Assembly (NCBI GenBank): GCA_019246455.1
Contig: JAFAQJ010000086.1
Location: 1-5,077 of the forward strand
Reading direction: 5' to 3'
Origin: Pseudolabrys sp.
GTDB taxonomy: Bacteria; Pseudomonadota; Alphaproteobacteria; Rhizobiales; Xanthobacteraceae
DNA length: 5,077 bases
Made by a program: the position numbers and the translations under genes. The notes beneath the pieces were generated by a model, which ran no database searches, had not been told where the DNA came from, and saw only the letters and a list, made by a program, of their open reading frames with translations. Positions 1 to 5,077 of this stretch are shown here, in pieces. Each line of letters begins with the position of its first letter. Position 1 is the stretch's first letter.

Positions 1-30
1 TCGCGCCTGCGGCGCGCCCCGCAATGACGA
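1..30. repeat. Possible edge of a dispersed palindromic repeat inside the 3' end of the large-subunit gene
   Basis: A perfect stem CGCGCC (2-7), TGC loop, GGCGCG (11-16) is followed by CCCCGCAATGACGA. On the minus strand this reads TCGTCATTGCGGGGCGCG. Strings starting CGTCATTGCG are, from memory, common in dispersed intergenic repeats of Bradyrhizobium-like genomes. It encodes the last visible residues (SSLRGAPQAR) of the large subunit, past the usual PITPELVL end. The repeat itself may extend beyond the window, so its identity is tentative. Confidence 0.3.
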
Positions 31-2406
31 GAGCACCAGTTCCGGCGTGATCGGCATTGCGGTGATCGGTGCGGCGCCGAGCGGGCGTAGCGCGTCATTC
101 GCCGCGTTCATGATGCAGGCCGGCGCCCCGGCGGTGCCGGCCTCGCCGGCGCCCTTGGCGCCGAGCTCGCTGTCGGCGGTCGGGGATACGACGTGACCGA
201 CTTCCATGTCCGGCATCTCCACCGCCATTGGCACGAGATAATCGGCCATGTTGCCGTTGAGCATCTGGCCGCGCTCGTCATAGAGGCATTGCTCGAACAG
301 CGCTGCGCCGATGCCTTGTACGATGCCGCCGCGCACCTGCTCGTCGACGAGCTGCGGGTTGATGACGGTGCCGCAATCCTCGACGCACCAGTGCTTGAGC
401 AATTTGACGAAGCCGGTGTCGGTGTCGACCTCGAGATAACTGGCCTGAATGCCGTTCGTGAAAGCGAACGGCCAGGCGCGCGGTACGTAATGTCGTGTCG
501 CCATCAGTTCGGCTTGGAAACCGGGTGGCAACGTATCGGGCCGGAAATAGGCGACCCGCGCGAGTTCATTGAGCGGCAGTCTTTCTTTCGTCGTGCCTTT
601 GTCGACCACGACGCCATTGATGATGTCGAGGTCGTCGGGCTTCGCCTGCAGCATCGCGCCGGCGACCGCTAGCACGTTCTGGCGCAGCGCTTTCCCGGCC
701 TGCCAGGCGGCCTCGCCGCCAATACCGGCTGCGCGCGAGGCCCAGGTACCACCACCATAAGGCGTGTTGTCGGTATCGCCGGTGACGACGCGCACTTTTT
801 CGATCGGCACGCCGAAAGCAGTGGCCGCCACCTGCGCGATGACCGCTTCCGCGCCTTGACCCTGCTCGGTGACGCCGGTGTGGATGCTCATGTTGCCCTG
901 CGCGTCGAGCTTCACCGTGGCGCCATCCTGCGAGGAGATGCGCGCGCCGCCGACGCCATAGAACGCAGCGGATGGATTGGTGACCTCGATGAACGAGGCA
1001 AAGCCGATGCCGCGGTAGATGCCTTTCTCGCGCAACGTCTTTTGGTCGGCGCGCAGCTTGGCGTAATTCATCATCGCGTCGAGATGCGCGAGCGATTCGT
1101 GGTGCGACAGCAGTTCGAGTTTCAGGCCTGACGCCGTTTGTGCCGGGTAGCCGTCGTCCGGAAACAAGTTGCGGCGCCGGATCTCCAGCGGATCCATGCC
1201 GATCTTCGCAGCGGCAAGTTCGACGAGTCCTTCCGTGACCGCCACGGCGATCGGATGGCCGACGGCGCGGTACTGGCACATGACGTTTTTATTCTGGAAT
1301 ACGACGCGGGTCTGCGCGCGATAGTTCGGGCAGGTGTAGGGCGCGCCGGTCAAATTGACGACCTGGTTGGCCTCGATGCCGGAGGTGCGTGGATAGACCG
1401 AATAGGGTCCGATGCCCGTCAAGTCATCGATCTCGAAAGCCGTGATCGTGCCGTCCTTTTTAACGCCGATCCTGGCGTTGACGCGATGGTCGCGCGCGTG
1501 AATGTCGGTGACGAAGCTCTCGATCCGGTCGGCGACGAACTTGACCGGTCGCTTGAGCAGCTTCGACAGCGCGACAGTGGCCATCTCATCGGCATAGGTG
1601 TGCACCTTGATACCAAATGAGCCGCCGACGTCCTTGGTGACGACGCGGACCTGCTGGTGCTCAAGGCCGAGGTGCTTGGCGAACAAATCCTGCATCATGT
1701 GCGGGGCCTGGGTGCCGTGATACACGGTCAGCCGCCGCTCGCCTTCGTTCCAGTCGGCGACGCAGGCACGCGGCTCGTTGGTGACGCCCGTGTGCCGGCC
1801 GAACACGAATGTCGTTTCGACCACCGCGTCGGAGGCGGCGAGGGCCTTATCGACCTCGCCAACATCCAGCTTGCGCTCGAAGGTGAGATTGTCACCGAGT
1901 TCCTTGTGAATGACCGGAGTCTTTGGATCGAGCGCCGTCTCTGGATCGGTGACGGCCGGCAACTCCTCGTAGTCGACCTCGACCAGTCCGCAGGCGTCTT
2001 CGGCTTGGGCGCGGGTACGCGCAACAACGGCGCACACCGCCTCACCCGCCCAGCAGGCGCGGTCGACCGCGATGGCATGCTGCGGGGCGGATTTGATGCC
2101 CTTGAGATGGGTCAGCACGCCGACCCACGGGGTGATGACCTTGGCGAGTTCAGCGCCTGTCACGACGGCGATCACTCCAGCGGCTTTCTTGGCCTTGCCG
2201 CTCTTGATCGATTTGATCAGCGCATGCGCATGTGGCGAGCGCACGAAGGCCACCTGCGCCATGCGCGGCAGGGTGACGTCGCTGACATATTGCCCGCGGC
2301 CTTGCGTCAGTCGCCGCAAATTCGGCCGCGGCACCGCGCGGCCGATATACGAGTTCGGCCGGTCCAGCGCGGTCAGGACGGGCGGGTTGTCATCGACGAT
2401 CTTCAT
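1..2406 (-). CDS. Molybdenum hydroxylase large (molybdopterin-binding) subunit, xanthine/CO dehydrogenase-like, 3' end cut by the window edge
   Basis: This is the catalytic subunit of a three-subunit molybdenum hydroxylase, which carries the Mo-pterin cofactor and oxidises a substrate carbon with water as oxygen source. I translated the minus strand from ATG at 2406 and found one open frame of 802 codons to base 1, with no stop in the window. The N-terminal a/b hammerhead domain covers about residues 18-150 (RxxG..Y..D and VRSPHAHA motifs). The Mo-binding domains follow. Visible motifs are GTQAPH (Gln233), GGSFG at 261-265, QYRAVGH at 378-384, EQGQG at 514-518, a TPYGGGTWASR segment, and GAKGAGE ending in the catalytic Glu755. 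The 378-384 loop corresponds to AYxCSFR of form I CO dehydrogenase or AYRGAGR of form II. The copper-ligand Cys is Ala381 here, so CO oxidation is unlikely. Family length is about 750-800 residues, so the stop should lie just beyond the edge. The start overlaps the small-subunit stop (ATGA, 2403-2406). The substrate cannot be told. Confidence 0.93.
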   Translation of the reverse strand, partial: MKIVDDNPPVLTALDRPNSYIGRAVPRPNLRRLTQGRGQYVSDVTLPRMAQVAFVRSPHAHALIKSIKSGKAKKAAGVIAVVTGAELAKVITPWVGVLTHLKGIKSAPQHAIAVDRACWAGEAVCAVVARTRAQAEDACGLVEVDYEELPAVTDPETALDPKTPVIHKELGDNLTFERKLDVGEVDKALAASDAVVETTFVFGRHTGVTNEPRACVADWNEGERRLTVYHGTQAPHMMQDLFAKHLGLEHQQVRVVTKDVGGSFGIKVHTYADEMATVALSKLLKRPVKFVADRIESFVTDIHARDHRVNARIGVKKDGTITAFEIDDLTGIGPYSVYPRTSGIEANQVVNLTGAPYTCPNYRAQTRVVFQNKNVMCQYRAVGHPIAVAVTEGLVELAAAKIGMDPLEIRRRNLFPDDGYPAQTASGLKLELLSHHESLAHLDAMMNYAKLRADQKTLREKGIYRGIGFASFIEVTNPSAAFYGVGGARISSQDGATVKLDAQGNMSIHTGVTEQGQGAEAVIAQVAATAFGVPIEKVRVVTGDTDNTPYGGGTWASRAAGIGGEAAWQAGKALRQNVLAVAGAMLQAKPDDLDIINGVVVDKGTTKERLPLNELARVAYFRPDTLPPGFQAELMATRHYVPRAWPFAFTNGIQASYLEVDTDTGFVKLLKHWCVEDCGTVINPQLVDEQVRGGIVQGIGAALFEQCLYDERGQMLNGNMADYLVPMAVEMPDMEVGHVVSPTADSELGAKGAGEAGTAGAPACIMNAANDALRPLGAAPITAMPITPELVLSSLRGAPQAR

Positions 2407-2885
2407 TTGTTGCCCCGCGTCTGAGCGATGGCTTCGATCGCGTCGACAATGGCGTGATAGCCGGTGCAGCGGCAGTAGTTGCCCGAGATGTGCTCACGGA
2501 TCGTGTCACGATCTGTCGCGCCGCCATTCGTGAGCAATTCCTGCGCGGTCAGGATCATGCCGGGCGTGCAGAAGCCGCACTGGAGGGCGTTGCGTTTTTC
2601 GAAGGCGTCTTGAAGGTCGGCTACCGCGCCGGAGTCCGAAACGCCCTCGATGGTTTCGATTTTAGCGCCGTCGCATTGGGCGGCGAGCATCAGGCAGCCG
2701 CGCACGATCTCGCCATTGACGCGCACGGTGCAGGCGCCGCAGACACCGTGTTCGCAGCCGACGTGGCTGCCGGTCAGGCCGAGGTCGTCGCGCAGGAAAT
2801 CGACCAACGTCTTGCGCGCATCGACGCGCTCGTGAACGGCGTCGCCGTTAACGCTCAGCACGATGTCGAGGACGTGAGCGCTCAT
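2403..2885 (-). CDS. Molybdenum hydroxylase small subunit, two [2Fe-2S] clusters (CoxS-like)
   Basis: This 160-residue electron-transfer subunit passes electrons from the molybdenum centre to the FAD subunit. It has the normal length and both cluster motifs of the family. The N-terminal plant-ferredoxin-type domain has C44, C49, C52 and C64 (CEHGVCGACT, then RGC). The C-terminal four-helix domain has C103, C106, C138 and C140 (QCGFCTPG and YCRCTGY). These positions lie within one or two residues of those in Oligotropha CoxS, from memory of that family. The ATG at 2885 overlaps the stop of the upstream FAD subunit by four bases (ATGA), and its own TGA overlaps the ATG of the large subunit in the same way. 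No strong ribosome binding site lies before it (only a GGGGCG-like stretch), which fits translational coupling. No Tat or Sec signal is present, so the enzyme should be cytoplasmic. All eight cluster ligands are present. The assignment to the family is secure, but the substrate of the complex is not known. Confidence 0.96.
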   Translation of the reverse strand: MSAHVLDIVLSVNGDAVHERVDARKTLVDFLRDDLGLTGSHVGCEHGVCGACTVRVNGEIVRGCLMLAAQCDGAKIETIEGVSDSGAVADLQDAFEKRNALQCGFCTPGMILTAQELLTNGGATDRDTIREHISGNYCRCTGYHAIVDAIEAIAQTRGNK

Positions 2886-3718
2886 TGTTCACGCCCCAAT
2901 AACTGTGCGGTGACCCGCCGCAACAGCACGCCGGCCAGATGTTTCTTCACGGCGGCGGTTGCTTGCGCATCATCGGAGGGGTCGAGGTCGAGCGCCGCCA
3001 CAGCGTTGTCAACATTGCCTTGCGCGAGCGCGGCTTCCGCTTTGTTGGCACGGATCGGCGTTTCGCCGACGCCGAAGAAGGCGAGCCGCACGTCACCGAG
3101 TTTCTTGCCATCGGCTTTCGCCGCCGCCGCAAGGCCCACAATGGCGTAGTCGCCGTGCCGCCGCGCCAGTTCGGCAAATCCGAAACGCATGCCGTTCGTC
3201 GCCGTGGGCACACGGACCGCGGTAAGGACGTCCTGCGGCCCGAGCGCCGTCTCGAACAGGCCCTTGAAGAAATCGTCGGCCTCGATCGTTCGTTTGCCTT
3301 TCGGGCCGATGGCGTCGATCTCGCCACCAAGCGCCAGCAAGCAGGCCGGCAATTCGGCCGCAGGATCGGCGAAAGCGATCGAGCCACCGAACGTGCCGCG
3401 GTTGCGGATCGCGGGATGGGCGATGTGCGGCATCGCGCGCGCGATCAGCGGTGCGTGCTTTGCGACAGTATCGGAGCGCTCGACCGCCGCATGACGCGCC
3501 AGCGCGCCGATTTCGACCATTCCGTCCTTGAGCGCGATGCCGTCGAGCCCACCGATCCCATTGATGTCGATGAGGAGCTCGGGCGCCGATAGCCGCATAT
3601 TGAGGGTCGCGATCAGACTCTGCCCACCGGCGAGCAGCCGAGCGTCGTTCTCGCCCATCAACGCGATCGCCTCGTCAAGCGAGCGCGCTTTGGCGTAGGC
3701 GAATGGCGCCGGCTTCAC
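2882..3718 (-). CDS. Molybdenum hydroxylase medium subunit, FAD-binding (CoxM-like)
   Basis: This 278-residue flavoprotein subunit takes electrons from the [2Fe-2S] subunit and hands them to an external acceptor. The FAD-binding fold spans about residues 1-170, and a CO dehydrogenase flavoprotein C-terminal domain spans about 175-275. The two FAD contact motifs are clear: AGGQSL at 30-35, and TFGGSIAFADP at 109-119, which matches the TIGGD site of CoxM. ARRHGDYA at 185-192 is the usual start of the C-terminal domain. The length is ordinary, and there is no roughly 40-residue insertion of the kind that holds a [4Fe-4S] cluster in 4-hydroxybenzoyl-CoA reductase, so that enzyme is unlikely. The start is a GTG at 3718, preceded by GGGGAG (3723-3728) about four bases upstream. 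The family N-terminus (MKPxxF.Y..A) begins right there, which supports this start. It is the first gene of the M-S-L operon, and its TGA overlaps the next ATG (2882-2885). Confidence 0.95.
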   Translation of the reverse strand: MKPAPFAYAKARSLDEAIALMGENDARLLAGGQSLIATLNMRLSAPELLIDINGIGGLDGIALKDGMVEIGALARHAAVERSDTVAKHAPLIARAMPHIAHPAIRNRGTFGGSIAFADPAAELPACLLALGGEIDAIGPKGKRTIEADDFFKGLFETALGPQDVLTAVRVPTATNGMRFGFAELARRHGDYAIVGLAAAAKADGKKLGDVRLAFFGVGETPIRANKAEAALAQGNVDNAVAALDLDPSDDAQATAAVKKHLAGVLLRRVTAQLLGREQ

Positions 3719-3722
3719 GATG

Positions 3723-3728
3723 CTCCCC
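3723..3728 (-). promoter_or_regulatory. Ribosome binding site of the FAD subunit
   Basis: Read on the minus strand this is GGGGAG, followed by about four bases (CATC-like spacing) and the GTG start at 3718. It is the only purine-rich anti-Shine-Dalgarno match near the start, and it supports the GTG over any other initiation codon. Confidence 0.6.
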
Positions 3729-3742
3729 GGTACAACTACAGG
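3727..3742. repeat. Imperfect inverted repeat in the operon leader, possible operator
   Basis: The plus strand reads CCGGTA, a four-base loop CAAC, then TACAGG. Five of six arm positions pair, with a G/A mismatch at the third position. It overlaps the ribosome binding site of the FAD subunit, so a protein bound here, or a hairpin in the mRNA, could affect expression. The repeat is short and could be chance. No regulator family is implied. Confidence 0.2.
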
Positions 3743-3797
3743 CTTTTCTTTGTGCCTATTCTGGCGGAGAACCAGACAAGGTCAATGCAAGCGCGTC

Positions 3798-3804
3798 AGG
3801 AGGG
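3798..3804 (+). promoter_or_regulatory. Strong ribosome binding site of the SDR gene
   Basis: AGGAGGG lies four to five bases before the ATG at 3809. This near-perfect Shine-Dalgarno sequence decides the start. The frame is open further upstream to a GTG at 3752, but that extension has no ribosome binding site and would put 19 extra residues ahead of the normal SDR N-terminus. Confidence 0.85.
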
Positions 3805-3808
3805 TCGA

Positions 3809-4594
3809 ATGACCGCGGAGCTCAAGGACAAGGTTGTCGTGATCACCGGTGGCAGCCGCGGGATCGGCAAAGCCATCGCGCTGGCGTTCGCGCGCGAGGG
3901 CGCGCAGTGCGCCATTGCGGCGGCGAGCGCCGCCAATCTCGATGCCGCCGCGAGGGAGATCGCCAAAGTCGGCGCGCCACCGCTCACGATTGCAGCCGAT
4001 CTACGGTCGCTCGCCGGCTGCGAACAGGTTTTCGCCAAGGTGAAAGAGAAATTCGGCCGCTGCAACATCCTGGTCAACAATGCGGGCGCCACGCGCGGTG
4101 GAAAATTTCTCGAAATGCCGGACGATGTTTGGATCGATGGCTTCGCGCTGAAATTCTTCGGCGCCGTGCGCATGACGCGATTGTTCTGGCCGTTGCTCAA
4201 AGAGGCACATGGCAGCGTCATCAATATTATCGGCGCCGCGGCGCGCACGCCGGGTCCGGAGTTTCTGATCGGCGGCTCGGTCAACGCGGCGTTTGCCAAT
4301 TTCGCCAAAGGCCTCGCCACGATCGGCAACCGCGACGATGTAAACGTCAACGTCATCCATCCGGGGATGGTGGAGACCGATCGTGTCGTCCAACTGTTCG
4401 AGCAATTCGGCAAGGCGAACGGCATCAGCGCCGAGCAGGCGCGCAAGGACAGTCTTGCGAAGAGCGGTGCGCGCCGTATCGGACAACCCGAGGATATCGC
4501 GGAGCTTACGGTATTTCTGGCGCGGCCAGCGGCGCGGCACATCCAGGGTGCCGCCATCATGGTCGATGGCGGCACCACCACCGGGCTCTACTAG
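3809..4594 (+). CDS. Short-chain dehydrogenase/reductase-fold protein with a divergent active site
   Basis: This 261-residue protein has the Rossmann fold of the classical SDR family and its normal length. The dinucleotide-binding loop is TGGSRGIG at 13-20, the adenine-contacting Asp is D64 (AADL), and the structural NNAG is at 90-93. The loop after strand 6 is HPGMVETD (184-191), and the C-terminus has MVDGG (251-255). The catalytic positions do not match the classical tetrad. By my alignment Asn is Lys115, Ser falls on Ile141/Gly142, and the YxxxK motif reads G155-G-S-V-N159. Related SDR-like proteins with GGxxNAA in place of YxxxK exist from memory, so this is probably a subfamily trait and not decay. 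It may be a reductase with another mechanism, a lyase/isomerase-like enzyme, or a binding protein. Automatic annotation would call it 3-oxoacyl-ACP reductase, which is not supported. It diverges from the molybdenum hydroxylase operon, and its TAG (4592-4594) overlaps the stop of the converging gene. Confidence 0.92.
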   Translation: MTAELKDKVVVITGGSRGIGKAIALAFAREGAQCAIAAASAANLDAAAREIAKVGAPPLTIAADLRSLAGCEQVFAKVKEKFGRCNILVNNAGATRGGKFLEMPDDVWIDGFALKFFGAVRMTRLFWPLLKEAHGSVINIIGAAARTPGPEFLIGGSVNAAFANFAKGLATIGNRDDVNVNVIHPGMVETDRVVQLFEQFGKANGISAEQARKDSLAKSGARRIGQPEDIAELTVFLARPAARHIQGAAIMVDGGTTTGLY

Positions 4595-5077
4595 CGAACG
4601 ATCGTTTTCACGATATCGATGGCGCGACGAAGCAGCGTCATCGACGCTTCGAGCGTGCGGAAAGCGGCGTGCGCCGACAACGTCACGTTGTCCATCGACG
4701 CCAGCGGATGATCAGGCTTGAGTGGTTCGTTGTGAAACACATCGAGCGCGGCGTGACGGATATGTCCGCTCTTGAGTGCGTCGATCAGTGCCTGCTCGTC
4801 GGCCAGCGCGCCACGCGCCGTGTTCACGTAGATGACGCCCTTCTTCATCCTGGCGATACGCGCAGGGGTGAGAAAGCCGCGTGTTTCATCGCCGAGCGTC
4901 AAATGCATTGAGACGACGTCGGATTTTGCCAGCAGCGTATCGATGTCGACCTGTTCGAAGCCTGAATTGGGCTTAGGTGTGCGGTTGTAGGCGAGCACCT
5001 TCATGCCCAATCCTTTGGCGATGCGCGCCGCCTCCAACCCGATGCCGCCCAAGCCGACGATGCCGATTGTCTTGCCA
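4591..5077 (-). CDS. D-isomer-specific 2-hydroxyacid dehydrogenase, N-terminal part outside the window
   Basis: The frame is open from the right edge, and 161 residues of the C-terminal half are visible. They cover the NAD(P)-binding domain and the final catalytic segment. Family enzymes reduce 2-keto acids to D-2-hydroxy acids, or the reverse (glyoxylate/hydroxypyruvate reductase, phosphoglycerate dehydrogenase and relatives). Numbering from the first visible full codon, the nucleotide loop is GLGGIG at 8-13. The catalytic triad is complete: Arg88 in NTARGA, Glu117 in DVFHNEP, and His136 in SAHAAF. After the second strand, where NAD-specific members have an Asp, this protein has Asn31-Arg32 (AYNRT), which hints at NADP(H). 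About 140-150 N-terminal residues should lie beyond the edge. A TTG within the glycine loop could be taken for a start, but coding sequence clearly continues upstream. There is no regulatory ACT domain at the C-terminus, unlike long SerA forms. The substrate is not determined. Confidence 0.93.
   Translation of the reverse strand, partial: GKTIGIVGLGGIGLEAARIAKGLGMKVLAYNRTPKPNSGFEQVDIDTLLAKSDVVSMHLTLGDETRGFLTPARIARMKKGVIYVNTARGALADEQALIDALKSGHIRHAALDVFHNEPLKPDHPLASMDNVTLSAHAAFRTLEASMTLLRRAIDIVKTIVR

Larger units (their letters stand above)
3719..3808. promoter_or_regulatory. Divergent intergenic region between the molybdenum hydroxylase operon and the SDR gene
   Basis: These 90 bases separate two diverging genes and must hold the promoter of the operon on the left and probably that of the SDR gene on the right. 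I cannot point to a convincing -35/-10 pair on either strand. TATTCT (3757-3762, plus strand) is a weak -10 candidate with no good -35 at the right distance. TTGTCT (3779-3774, minus strand) is a weak -35 candidate. An imperfect inverted repeat lies at 3727-3742. No known operator was recognised, and no regulator gene is visible in the window. Confidence 0.55.

Noticed and set aside
566..1279. A minus-strand open frame of 237 codons inside the large-subunit gene
   Set aside because: It is out of frame with the large subunit, its composition is rich in Arg and Gly/His with no domain, and the in-frame translation is clearly the real protein.
1..2406. Possible frameshift or pseudogene in the large subunit, because its frame is not closed in the window
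   Set aside because: Manual translation from 2406 to 1 gives no stop. Start, GGSFG, EQGQG and catalytic Glu755 are all in the same frame, so it is only truncated by the window edge.
193..2533. A series of plus-strand open frames opposite the large-subunit gene (193-672, 856-1131, 1138-1620, 1657-2424, 2072-2533)
   Set aside because: They lie antisense to a continuous frame with all molybdenum hydroxylase motifs. They show no recognisable domain, and are what GC-rich codon use produces on the opposite strand.
2454..3592. Plus-strand open frames opposite the small and FAD subunits (2454-3149, 2939-3592)
   Set aside because: They are antisense to two genes with complete motifs and coupled starts and stops, and show no domain or ribosome binding site support.
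1..3718. Naming the operon coxMSL, true aerobic CO dehydrogenase
   Set aside because: The large subunit lacks the AYxCSFR loop with its copper-binding Cys, so only a family-level name is justified.
2882..3718. 4-hydroxybenzoyl-CoA reductase as the identity of the complex
   Set aside because: The FAD subunit has 278 residues and no extra Cys-bearing insertion for the [4Fe-4S] cluster found in that enzyme.
3752..3808. An upstream GTG start that would lengthen the SDR protein by 19 residues
   Set aside because: There is no ribosome binding site before it, while AGGAGGG sits just ahead of the ATG at 3809, where SDR homology normally begins.
3703..4911. A 402-codon plus-strand open frame overlapping the SDR gene
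   Set aside because: It is out of frame with the SDR, rich in Arg and Gln, runs antisense into the 2-hydroxyacid dehydrogenase, and has no domain. It is a shadow despite its length.

Overview
The base composition is GC-rich, and the protein sequences look like those of soil Alphaproteobacteria of the order Hyphomicrobiales (Bradyrhizobium, Rhodopseudomonas or Pseudolabrys-like). That placement is a judgement from protein style and codon use, not from a search. The window is almost fully coding. It holds five genes, two of which are cut by the window edges.

Layout. Positions 1-3718 (minus strand) carry a three-gene operon for a molybdenum hydroxylase of the xanthine dehydrogenase / CO dehydrogenase-like family. 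It is transcribed right to left: FAD-binding medium subunit (2882-3718), then [2Fe-2S] small subunit (2403-2885), then the large molybdopterin-binding catalytic subunit (1-2406, running off the left edge). Both junctions are 4-base ATGA overlaps, so the three subunits are probably translationally coupled. A 90-base divergent intergenic region (3719-3808) separates this operon from a short-chain dehydrogenase/reductase (SDR)-fold gene on the plus strand (3809-4594). That gene converges on the C-terminal half of a D-isomer-specific 2-hydroxyacid dehydrogenase on the minus strand (4591-5077, start outside the window). The two converging genes share a single CTAG as their stop codons.

How they may work together. 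The molybdenum hydroxylase would hydroxylate or oxidise a carbon centre with water as oxygen donor. Electrons would pass from Mo through two [2Fe-2S] clusters to FAD. The large subunit has the catalytic Glu but lacks the Cys that holds copper in true aerobic CO dehydrogenase, so this is probably not a CO oxidiser and its substrate is open. The SDR-fold protein binds a dinucleotide but seems to lack the usual Ser-Tyr-Lys catalytic residues. The 2-hydroxyacid dehydrogenase keeps its Arg-Glu-His triad. Together they could serve a small catabolic pathway for an organic acid or heterocycle, but only proximity supports this.

No RNA gene, CRISPR array or insertion sequence was seen. The only repeat-like element is a small palindromic stretch at the far left edge. 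Nothing here amounts to a clearly new biological system. The most notable points are the SDR active site and the unusual molybdenum active-site loop.
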